Shown: in pieces, positions 7,569-13,924 of the stretch | How the letters are laid out: each line of letters opens with the position of its first letter | Numbering within the stretch: position 1 is the first letter of the stretch | Assembly (NCBI GenBank): GCA_023413135.1 | Contig: JAEZQK010000082.1 | Coordinates: 1-20,965, forward strand | Origin: Bacillota bacterium | GTDB taxonomy: Bacteria > Bacillota > Clostridia > Christensenellales > Aristaeellaceae | Length of the DNA stretch: 20,965 nucleotides | Direction of reading: 5' to 3' | The notes under the pieces: generated by a model | What the model was told of the DNA's origin: nothing | Databases searched by the model: none | The model's input: only the letters and a program-made list of their open reading frames with translations | Translations under genes and position numbers: made by a program

Positions 7569-7603
7569 GTTCATTATTCATTTTTCACTGTTCATTGTTC
7601 ACT
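7569..7603. repeat. Five-unit array of degenerate 7-bp repeats
   Basis: Five consecutive 7-base units read GTTCATT, ATTCATT, TTTCACT, GTTCATT, GTTCACT. The same unit type recurs at 10839-10923. The array overlaps the last codons of the MATE gene, which read through it on the minus strand to a stop at 7585. Confidence 0.8.
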
Positions 7604-9033
7604 GCTATTTGGCCTGATACCTGTGTTTCTGTTTGATGTCCGGACACGATATTCCGTATCCATACGCCTTTTCTCACCAGGATCAATCCGATGCTGCTTT
7701 TCACGATCTCCACAAGCTGGCAAACGGGATACAGCATCATGATATCAAGATCTGTCTTGTATACCAGCAGCAGCGCAAACGGGATATGGACGGCCCAGGA
7801 GTACACGCTGTCAAACAGGAACGTAATGATCGTTGAGCCGCCGGAGCGCAGTGTGAAATAGCAAGCATGGGCAATGGAGTTGATGGGCATGAGGCAAGCG
7901 GCGGTCAGGATAAAGCGGGCTGCCAGCATCCGTACGCCTTCTTCCGTGTTGTAAAGGTGCGGGAACACGGGCGACAGGATCGCCAGCACCGAGCCTATCA
8001 CAATGCAGGAGAAGACGCTGAAGCTCATCAGCTTCCATACGTCTCCCCGGGCGCGCCGCATGTCGTTTGCGCCGAGCGCCTGCCCAATCATCACCGCCAC
8101 CGCATTGCCCATGGAAAGGAATACAACGTTGAACAGATTGTTGATGGTGCTGGCGATATTCAGTCCGGCCAGAACCATCAGCCCGCGAACCGAATAGATC
8201 TGCATCAGCGTTGCTATGCCCATGGACCACAGCGCTTCGTTGACCAAAAGGGGTATGCCTTTTTTCATAACCCCGCGCAAAAGCTTTGCGGGAACCTTGA
8301 GCGTACGGTAGGCGCCGCGCATAAAACCGTAGCGCTGGCTGCGGTGTGCACCGATCGCGATGATCGCAAGCTCCACAAACCGCGAAAGCACCGTAGCAGT
8401 GGCCGCGCCTTCTACACCCATTTTAGGGAAGCCCAGGTTGCCATAGATCAAAATCCAGTTGCCGCACAGGTTGGTAAGCACCGCCGCGATGCCGGCCTTC
8501 ATGGGCAGCATCGTTTCTCCCGCCTCGCGCAAGGTGCCCGAATAGCTCTGCGTCAGCGCAAAGGGAAGAAGCCCGAACAGCATTACACGCAGATAATCCC
8601 TTCCGCTTGCAAACATCGCCTCCGCCGAGGCCGCGTCACCTTCGCCGGTAAGGTAGCCCAATATCAGCCGGTCTCCCCAGCCAATGAAAATGGCAAGCGA
8701 TGCAACAACAATGACGGCTGATATCCAGAGCTTGATGCGGAAGGTGTTGCGAAGCCCTTCCATATCCCCCGCGCCAAAGTATTGGGCACCATATATGCCG
8801 GGGCCGGCCAGGCCGCCCCATATGCATAGCATGAATACAAACAAAAGCTGGTTGGCAACGGCAACGCCGGACAGCTGTGCCGTGCCGAGCGAACCAACCA
8901 TGATATTATCCAGAAGGTTCACAAAATTGGAAACGCTGTTCTGGATGATAATGGGAACAACGATGGCGAACACCGTCCGGTAGAAGGCCCGGTCGCCGAT
9001 CAGCGTCCGTTTGATTTTGCCCATGAATTGCAC
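7585..9033 (-). CDS. MATE family multidrug/metabolite efflux transporter
   Basis: This 482-residue inner-membrane protein has about 12 hydrophobic helices in two similar halves, as in MATE antiporters that export drugs or metabolites using H+ or Na+. Typical early family segments are present: I-I-I-Q-N-S-V-S-N-F-V-N (28-39), L-L-D-N-I-M-V-G (40-47) and G-A-Q-Y-F-G-A-G (82-89). The second half repeats the pattern with I-G-Q-A-L-G-A-N-D. The start is GTG at 9033: AGGAGG lies about 8 bases upstream, while the ATG at 9024 would be 17 bases away. An extended -10 promoter lies upstream. The last residues, V-N-N-E-Q, are encoded by the 7-bp repeat array, suggesting the repeat replaced or extended the original 3' end. 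Substrate unknown. Confidence 0.92.
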   Translation of the reverse strand: MQFMGKIKRTLIGDRAFYRTVFAIVVPIIIQNSVSNFVNLLDNIMVGSLGTAQLSGVAVANQLLFVFMLCIWGGLAGPGIYGAQYFGAGDMEGLRNTFRIKLWISAVIVVASLAIFIGWGDRLILGYLTGEGDAASAEAMFASGRDYLRVMLFGLLPFALTQSYSGTLREAGETMLPMKAGIAAVLTNLCGNWILIYGNLGFPKMGVEGAATATVLSRFVELAIIAIGAHRSQRYGFMRGAYRTLKVPAKLLRGVMKKGIPLLVNEALWSMGIATLMQIYSVRGLMVLAGLNIASTINNLFNVVFLSMGNAVAVMIGQALGANDMRRARGDVWKLMSFSVFSCIVIGSVLAILSPVFPHLYNTEEGVRMLAARFILTAACLMPINSIAHACYFTLRSGGSTIITFLFDSVYSWAVHIPFALLLVYKTDLDIMMLYPVCQLVEIVKSSIGLILVRKGVWIRNIVSGHQTETQVSGQIAVNNEQ

Positions 9034-9074
9034 TTGAAGCTTCCTCCTGCGTTGATATAAGCCCAGGAAAATCT

Positions 9075-9083
9075 ATTATACCA
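9075..9083 (-). promoter_or_regulatory. Extended -10 promoter for the MATE gene
   Basis: On the minus strand TGG-TATAAT (9083-9075) is a perfect -10 box with the TGN extension, 42 bases before the GTG start. The -35 region is weak (TACACT at a 17-base spacing), as is common with extended -10 promoters. Confidence 0.6.
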
Positions 9084-9155
9084 TAGCGCAGGCAAATAGT
9101 GTACCTCCCATATGATGGAAAATATCAAATGCGTACAATGGTTTTCACCAAAATC

Positions 9156-9194
9156 AAGCAGGCCCGCACTGTACATGACAGCGCGAGCCTGCTT
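9156..9194 (-). terminator. Long hairpin, probable terminator of the lipoprotein gene
   Basis: Arms of 17 bases (9156-9172 and 9178-9194) with a 5-base loop pair fully on the minus strand if two G-U pairs are allowed, while the plus strand has two mismatches. This favours a minus-strand RNA. The following run, GATTTTGG, is only moderately T-rich. Confidence 0.5.
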
Positions 9195-9210
9195 TATATA
9201 TAAAGAATAG

Positions 9211-9267
9211 GGGATTCCAAAGAGACTATGTCTCTTTGGCAGGGGTGCAGGGGACAGAGTCCCCTGC
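9211..9267 (+). repeat. Double-hairpin repeat, copy 1
   Basis: Two adjacent hairpins follow a GGGGATTCC-like lead-in. The first has arms CCAAAGAGAC/GTCTCTTTGG (9217-9226, 9230-9239). The second has arms GCAGGGGAC/GTCCCCTGC (9247-9255, 9259-9267). A diverged copy lies at 18229-18285 on the other strand with the same order, spacing and CAGAG loop core. Its right edge touches the stop codon of the lipoprotein gene. Confidence 0.75.
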
Positions 9268-10712
9268 TACTCCCGGAAAGGATCGGCGGCCGTGCCGGTG
9301 CCCTTGGTGAAGAAAAGGGTATCCAGCTTTAAGCGGATGGCGGGGCGGATGCCGATTTGCGCATCGTCAAAACGCAATCCGGGAGTGTACACCGCGCCGT
9401 TGTAATATACAATGGCCTGGCATTTTTCGCCGGTGCCCGGGGTATTCAGCCACCACCACCCGGAACCGGAGGTGGAAGCATGCAATCCCTTGGCCAGGGC
9501 GTACGCCGTGCCCTGGCTTTGCCTGGCACCATCGTTTGCAAAACCCAGGGCGGGATTCATTACTTCCTCCTTGGTGAGGGGGTACACCTTGCCCTGGGTG
9601 CCGTACTGGATAATAGCCGCCTGCTCGGTGGCGGAAAAAGCTTCACCCCAAAACGCGCCGTTCAAAAAGGTTTGTAAGCTGCTACCGTTATAGCCGGAGA
9701 AGCTCGTACCTGTTTCCATAGCCGCTGTCTCCAGAATCTTGTCCGAAAGGAGCAGCGCCGTTCCGTTTTCCACCGACAATACACGCCATAGAATGGGCGT
9801 TTTTCTGCCGCTTGTTTCCTGGGGGTACGTACCCAGGGAAACATACTGCCAGCTTTCCTGATAGCCCCGGAGCTTTAGGTTGATGTCATACCGTCCGCGC
9901 AGGTCCTGCGCCCGGCGGGCCGCGTCGGCGTAGGTATCCAGCGCCTCATACATGGCGATGGCTTCCTGCACCTTCTCAAATCCGCCTGCCTTTTGCGCCG
10001 CTTCGGCAGCCTTGTACAGCTCCAGGCGGCAGCTGTCCGCCAGCATGGCGCTGTCCCGGTAACTGCCCAGAGATGCGAAAGCTTCCAGCGCCCCGGCGTA
10101 ATCCTTGACCTTCAAAAAATTCTGGGCCTTTTGATACTCCTGGGACAAAATGGCCTGCTGGCACGCTTCCGCCCGCTGCTTGCTGTCGCTGTAGCTGCCC
10201 AAGGCCAGGAAACCTTCCATCGCCTTTTGATATTCGCCGCTTATAAACAGCACCTGGGCAGACTCGTATGCCTTTTGCGGGATCATGGCGGTGCAGCTTT
10301 CCATGCGCCGCACGCTGTCACGGAAAGAACCCAGCGCCTGATAGGTATTTTGGGCAGCCGCGTAATCCTCGTCCTGCTCCAGGCGTTTGGCCTCCACGTA
10401 TTTTACGTACAGTTCGCTGTTTTTAAAGTCGCCCAGGTTTTCAAAGTTTGTTCCGGCAAGGGCATAATCTCCCGCCTCCATAGCCATCAGCCCGGATACG
10501 TAGAGCACAAACTTCCCGGAATCCCAGTACTCACCCAGCGCCGCAAATTCATACAGTGCCGCCTCATACTCCCCTATGCCCAGCAATTCCTGGGCATACA
10601 TATACCGCGAATCGGCCGACCTACCGCACCCGGTCAAGAGCATGATCCCCGCCGCCATCAGAGCCAAAAAAACAATGGCCTTTTTCTTGCTTCCAAACCC
10701 CGCCTTTTTCAT
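9267..10712 (-). CDS. Lipoprotein with TPR-like repeats and a C-terminal DUF6273 domain
   Basis: This 481-residue surface protein is predicted to be lipid-anchored: a basic, hydrophobic signal peptide ends in the lipobox L-L-T-G-C with the modified cysteine at residue 29. Residues 37-272 hold six helical repeats marked by F-x-x-L-G-x-Y-x-D-S at about 56, 90, 124, 168, 212 and 255. Spacing is 34 residues for the first pairs, as in TPRs, then 43-44. Residues 287-465 match the DUF6273 pattern: V-S-L-G-T-Y-P-Q, W-R-V-L-S-V, A-L-L-L-S-D-K-I-L, L-Q-T-F-L-N, and the final I-G-I-R-P-A-I-R-L. The function of this domain is not known; it resembles domains found on exported proteins of Clostridia. The ATG at 10712 follows GGAGG by 7 bases; the longer frame upstream lacks a signal. 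Gene ends at a double-hairpin repeat. Confidence 0.85.
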   Translation of the reverse strand: MKKAGFGSKKKAIVFLALMAAGIMLLTGCGRSADSRYMYAQELLGIGEYEAALYEFAALGEYWDSGKFVLYVSGLMAMEAGDYALAGTNFENLGDFKNSELYVKYVEAKRLEQDEDYAAAQNTYQALGSFRDSVRRMESCTAMIPQKAYESAQVLFISGEYQKAMEGFLALGSYSDSKQRAEACQQAILSQEYQKAQNFLKVKDYAGALEAFASLGSYRDSAMLADSCRLELYKAAEAAQKAGGFEKVQEAIAMYEALDTYADAARRAQDLRGRYDINLKLRGYQESWQYVSLGTYPQETSGRKTPILWRVLSVENGTALLLSDKILETAAMETGTSFSGYNGSSLQTFLNGAFWGEAFSATEQAAIIQYGTQGKVYPLTKEEVMNPALGFANDGARQSQGTAYALAKGLHASTSGSGWWWLNTPGTGEKCQAIVYYNGAVYTPGLRFDDAQIGIRPAIRLKLDTLFFTKGTGTAADPFRE

Positions 10713-10804
10713 GATGCAACCTCCTCCATGGATGCATTTTCCCCCGACGGCGGGAAAATTACACGAAAAGCAAACGAAAAAGAGGTTGACAAGCAGCGGG
10801 CAAT

Positions 10805-10817
10805 TTACATTATGTAA
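10805..10817. promoter_or_regulatory. Palindrome TTACAT-T-ATGTAA, candidate operator
   Basis: A 13-base palindrome with one central base lies about 93 bases upstream of the lipoprotein start. Its arms are 6 bases, the size of many dimeric regulator half-sites. No regulator is encoded nearby and no firm promoter could be placed beside it. Confidence 0.3.
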
Positions 10818-10838
10818 CTGTACGAAAGAATCCGGACA

Positions 10839-10923
10839 AGTGAACAATGAATAATGAAAATTGAACAGTGAACAGCATAAAACGGAATAACAAACTTTTA
10901 CTGTTCACTATTCACTGTTCATT
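10839..10923. repeat. Inverted pair of 7-bp repeat arrays
   Basis: Five units on the left (AGTGAAC, AATGAAT, AATGAAA, ATTGAAC, AGTGAAC; 10839-10873) face four on the right (TTTTACT, GTTCACT, ATTCACT, GTTCATT; 10896-10923). The arms can pair as a long imperfect hairpin with a 22-base loop. The structure starts 13 bases beyond the pyrE stop and may end or stabilise the pyr operon transcript. The units match the array at 7569-7603. Confidence 0.75.
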
Positions 10924-10935
10924 GGTAATTTTTCC

Positions 10936-11568
10936 TTACATCGTTATCCATCCCTCGTCGGAAGGATTCTTTTGAAACGCCTCCAGGCGGGCGATGTCCT
11001 TTTCAGAGATGTAGCCTTCCTCCGCCGCCACCTTTACAAGGGCCGTGAAGTTGGTAAGGGATTGATTTTCCACCTCGGCTTCACGAAGCCTGTCGGTGCC
11101 CTTTTGCATGCCGTAGGTGAAGATGGACGCGATGCCCAGCACCTGCGCCCCTAATTCCCGCAGCGCCTCCACCACCTCCACCACGGACCCGGCGGTGGAT
11201 ATCAAATCCTCCACCACCACTACCTTTTGACCCATGGTCACCTTGCCCTCGATGCGGTTGTTGCGGCCATGATCCTTGGCGGAGCCGCGGACATAGGCCA
11301 TGGGCAGGTCCAGGATGTCCGCCACGAGCGCTGCGTGGGGAATGCCCGCGGTGGATGTGCCCGCCACCAGCTCGCATTCCGGGTAATGCTTGCGGATCAT
11401 AGAGGCCAAGCCCGACTCCACCTGTTTGCGCGCTTCGGGATAGGAAAGGATCAGCCGGTTGTCACAGTAGATGGGCGACTTGATGCCGCTGGCCCAGGTG
11501 AAGGGCTCTTCCGGGCGCAGGAAAACGGCCTCGATTTTAAGTAGCAGCCTGGCAATCTTCTTTTTCAT
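10936..11568 (-). CDS. pyrE: Orotate phosphoribosyltransferase
   Basis: The enzyme joins orotate to PRPP to give OMP and PPi, the fifth step of UMP synthesis. The protein is 210 residues if started at the ATG at 11568, which has GAGGAAGG 9 bases upstream; an ATG at 11577 is in frame but abuts that site. The family signature is clear: the PRPP-binding loop V-V-V-V-E-D-L-I-S-T-A-G-S (116-128), the orotate-site segment F-T-W-A-S-G-I-K-S-P-I-Y (23-34), and the K-D-H-G flexible loop (98-101). It is the last gene of the operon, starting 15 bases after the pyrF stop. Confidence 0.96.
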   Translation of the reverse strand: MKKKIARLLLKIEAVFLRPEEPFTWASGIKSPIYCDNRLILSYPEARKQVESGLASMIRKHYPECELVAGTSTAGIPHAALVADILDLPMAYVRGSAKDHGRNNRIEGKVTMGQKVVVVEDLISTAGSVVEVVEALRELGAQVLGIASIFTYGMQKGTDRLREAEVENQSLTNFTALVKVAAEEGYISEKDIARLEAFQKNPSDEGWITM

Positions 11569-11583
11569 GGATTTCATCCTTCC

Positions 11584-12285
11584 TCAGCCAAGAAAATCGG
11601 TTTTTACGCGCAGCCATGCGGCTTTGGGATCGGTTGATGCGGTGATGGGCCGGCCCACCACGATATAGTCGGAGCCCAGTTCCCGGGCTTTTTGCGGCGT
11701 GGTAACGCGCTTCTGGTCATCTACGCTGCCCTCGGGATAGCGTATGCCGGGGGTCACGGTCAGATATTCCTTCCCACAGGCCGCTTTCACCAAACGCACT
11801 TCCAGGGGTGAGCAGACAACGCCGTCAAGCCCGGCCGCCTTGGCATTTTGCGCATACCTTAAAACGGTATCCTCCAGATTCTCCCGGATGAGCAGCTCCC
11901 GCTGCATGGCCTCCTGGGAGGTGCTGGTGAGCTGCGTCACGGCGATAAGATCAATCTTCTTTCCCGGTGCCGCCCCCGCCACCAGCCCATCCCTGGCCGC
12001 TTCCATCATGGCAATGGTCCCGGCGGCGTGAACGTTTACCATGTCAATGCCCAGCCGGGCCAGGTTTGTCATGGCTTTTTTAACGGTGTTGGGGATGTCG
12101 TGAAGCTTCAAATCCAGGAATACCGAAAAGCCTGCGTCCTTGATTTCCCGTACGATATTAGGCCCCTCGCCATAAAAAAGCTCCATGCCAATCTTCAAAT
12201 AGGGTTTTTCCCCATCAAAGCGGGCAAGAAAAGCCATGGTCTCTTCCCGGTTTTGAAAATCACAGGCGATGATGACGTTCTTCAT
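11584..12285 (-). CDS. pyrF: Orotidine 5'-phosphate decarboxylase
   Basis: The enzyme decarboxylates OMP to UMP, the last step of the pathway. The protein has 233 residues, normal for the bacterial single-domain form. The catalytic charged network is visible in D-L-K-L-H-D-I-P-N-T-V (58-68), with D58, K60 and D63, and K31 in Y-L-K-I-G. The phosphate-binding end has T-P-G-I-R and the final V-V-G-R-P-I-T. ATG at 12285 overlaps the pyrD stop in an ATGA arrangement and has GGGAGG upstream, which supports translational coupling. Confidence 0.97.
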   Translation of the reverse strand: MKNVIIACDFQNREETMAFLARFDGEKPYLKIGMELFYGEGPNIVREIKDAGFSVFLDLKLHDIPNTVKKAMTNLARLGIDMVNVHAAGTIAMMEAARDGLVAGAAPGKKIDLIAVTQLTSTSQEAMQRELLIRENLEDTVLRYAQNAKAAGLDGVVCSPLEVRLVKAACGKEYLTVTPGIRYPEGSVDDQKRVTTPQKARELGSDYIVVGRPITASTDPKAAWLRVKTDFLG

Positions 12286-13196
12286 TGATGCGACCTCCCT
12301 ATGATATCGGACAGGCTTTGTATGCCGTACCTGTCCATTTTTTCCGGCAATTCTTCAATGATCTTCTTGCAGGCCCAGGGGTCCACCAGCGTCTGGGTGC
12401 CCACCTGAACGGCGGATGCCCCGACGGACATCATTTCGATCACGTCGTCGGCGCAGGTGATACCGCCCACACCGATAATGGGAATCTTGACCTGCTCATA
12501 GGCCTGGTAGACCATCCGCAATGCGATGGGTTTGATGGCCGGGCCGGAGAAGCCCGCCATTTTGGTGGATACGATGGGCCGGCCCGTGCGGGTGTCGACG
12601 ACCATGCCCAGAAGCGTGTTGATCATGGTCAGGCCATCGGCCCCCGCGTCCTCGCATGCGCGGGCTATCTGACCGATATCCGTCACGTTGGGGGACAGCT
12701 TCATGAACACGGGCTTTTTGCTGACGGCTTTTACGGCTTTGCACACCGCCGCCGCGCCTTCCGGCGTCACGCCAAAGGCCATGCCGCCATGCTGCACGTT
12801 GGGGCAAGAAACGTTGACCTCCAGAATGTCGATACCCTCCTGCCGGTCCAGCTCCGAAACTACCGCTGCATATTCCTCCAGGGAAAAGCCCGCCACGTTG
12901 GCGATGACCACACCCTTGTACAGTCGCTTAAGCCTTGGCAATTCGTGCTCGATGATCCCCTGGACGCCGGGATTCTGCAAGCCAATGGCATTGAGCATGC
13001 CATCCCGGCACTCCGCCACCCTGGGCAGGGGGTTGCCGCAGCGGGGCTCCAGCGTAGCCGCCTTGATGGCGATGCCGCCCAGTATATTGATATCGTAAAA
13101 CCTGGCCATCTCATAGCCGAAGGCAAAGGTGCCGCTGGCGGGGATGACGGGGTTTGGAAGTGTGAGTCCTGCAAGATTTACCGCAAGATCGCTCAT
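12282..13196 (-). CDS. pyrD: Dihydroorotate dehydrogenase, class 1B catalytic subunit
   Basis: This FMN enzyme oxidises dihydroorotate to orotate in the cytoplasm and passes electrons through PyrK to NAD+. The protein has 304 residues. The class 1 active-site cysteine is C131 in N-V-S-C-P-N-V; K45 lies in the FMN-binding strand, and G-V-G-G-I (242-246) and the V-G-T-Q-T phosphate site follow. Start ATG at 13196 has GGAGGT upstream and overlaps the pyrK stop (ATGA); longer frames upstream run back into pyrK and are not used. The adjacent pyrK fixes it as type 1B rather than the fumarate- or quinone-dependent types. Confidence 0.97.
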   Translation of the reverse strand: MSDLAVNLAGLTLPNPVIPASGTFAFGYEMARFYDINILGGIAIKAATLEPRCGNPLPRVAECRDGMLNAIGLQNPGVQGIIEHELPRLKRLYKGVVIANVAGFSLEEYAAVVSELDRQEGIDILEVNVSCPNVQHGGMAFGVTPEGAAAVCKAVKAVSKKPVFMKLSPNVTDIGQIARACEDAGADGLTMINTLLGMVVDTRTGRPIVSTKMAGFSGPAIKPIALRMVYQAYEQVKIPIIGVGGITCADDVIEMMSVGASAVQVGTQTLVDPWACKKIIEELPEKMDRYGIQSLSDIIGRSHQ

Positions 13197-13921
13197 AGCT
13201 TCACCTCCTGGCTTGTAAACACCGGGCCTTCCAGGCAGATGCGCTTCATGCCCGTGTGCATCTGGCAGGAACAGCTCATGCACACGCCAAAGCCGCAGCC
13301 CATGCGGGCCTCCAGGGAAAGCTGCCCCTCCTTACCCAGGGCGTGCACCGCCTTGAGCATGGGCATAGGCCCGCAGGCAAAGTAATAATCGTATTCCATT
13401 TGCTGTAACGCGTCGGTAACAAAGCCCTTCATGCCATAGCTTCCATCCACGGTGGTCACGGTCACCTTGGCGCCCAATTCTTCAAACTCCTTCACATAAA
13501 ACACGTCCGCCGCACCGTTGAAGCCCAGCACGCAGTGCACATCATCGCCTTTTAGCTGTTGCATGAGGCCGTATAGGGGCGGCACGCCCACGCCGCCGCC
13601 GATCAGGGCAATGCGCTTGCCCCGGGCCGCGGAGGCGGAAAAGCCGTTGCCCAGGCCCGTCAGCATATCCAGCCTGTCGCCTTTACCCATGTTGGATAAA
13701 CAGGCGGTACCCTTGCCTGTGACCTTGTAGATCATTTTCATGGATTGCTCATCCCAGGTGCATACGCTGATGGGCCGGCGCAAAAACAGGCCGTCTACGT
13801 GCACATCTACAAACTGGCCGGGATGCTTCATGGCGGAAGTATCCCCCAGGAGGGTGATCTCCCACACATCCCGGGCGATGGCGTGATTATCTTTTACTTC
13901 AAAAATCCCCTGCGTGATCAT
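13193..13921 (-). CDS. pyrK: Dihydroorotate dehydrogenase electron transfer subunit
   Basis: PyrK is the FAD and [2Fe-2S] partner of PyrD and hands electrons from dihydroorotate to NAD+. The 242 residues show an FAD-binding barrel with R-R-P-I-S-V (48-53), an NAD-binding fold starting at I-G-G-G-V-G-V-P-P (107-115), and a C-terminal cysteine cluster at 209, 214, 217 and 229 (M-G-C-G-F-G-V-C-M-S-C ... C), the family pattern for the iron-sulfur centre. The ATG at 13921 starts 3 bases after the carB stop; the GAGGAG binding site is made by the last carB codons. Confidence 0.96.
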   Translation of the reverse strand: MITQGIFEVKDNHAIARDVWEITLLGDTSAMKHPGQFVDVHVDGLFLRRPISVCTWDEQSMKMIYKVTGKGTACLSNMGKGDRLDMLTGLGNGFSASAARGKRIALIGGGVGVPPLYGLMQQLKGDDVHCVLGFNGAADVFYVKEFEELGAKVTVTTVDGSYGMKGFVTDALQQMEYDYYFACGPMPMLKAVHALGKEGQLSLEARMGCGFGVCMSCSCQMHTGMKRICLEGPVFTSQEVKL

Positions 13922-13924
13922 ACA

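Noticed and set aside
10839..10923. Heptad arrays as a CRISPR array
   Set aside because: Units are 7 bases, contiguous and without unique spacers; no cas genes are present.
12285..13385. 366-codon plus-strand frame opposite pyrD/pyrK
   Set aside because: Low-complexity composition and full overlap with two certain genes; no fitting ribosome binding site.
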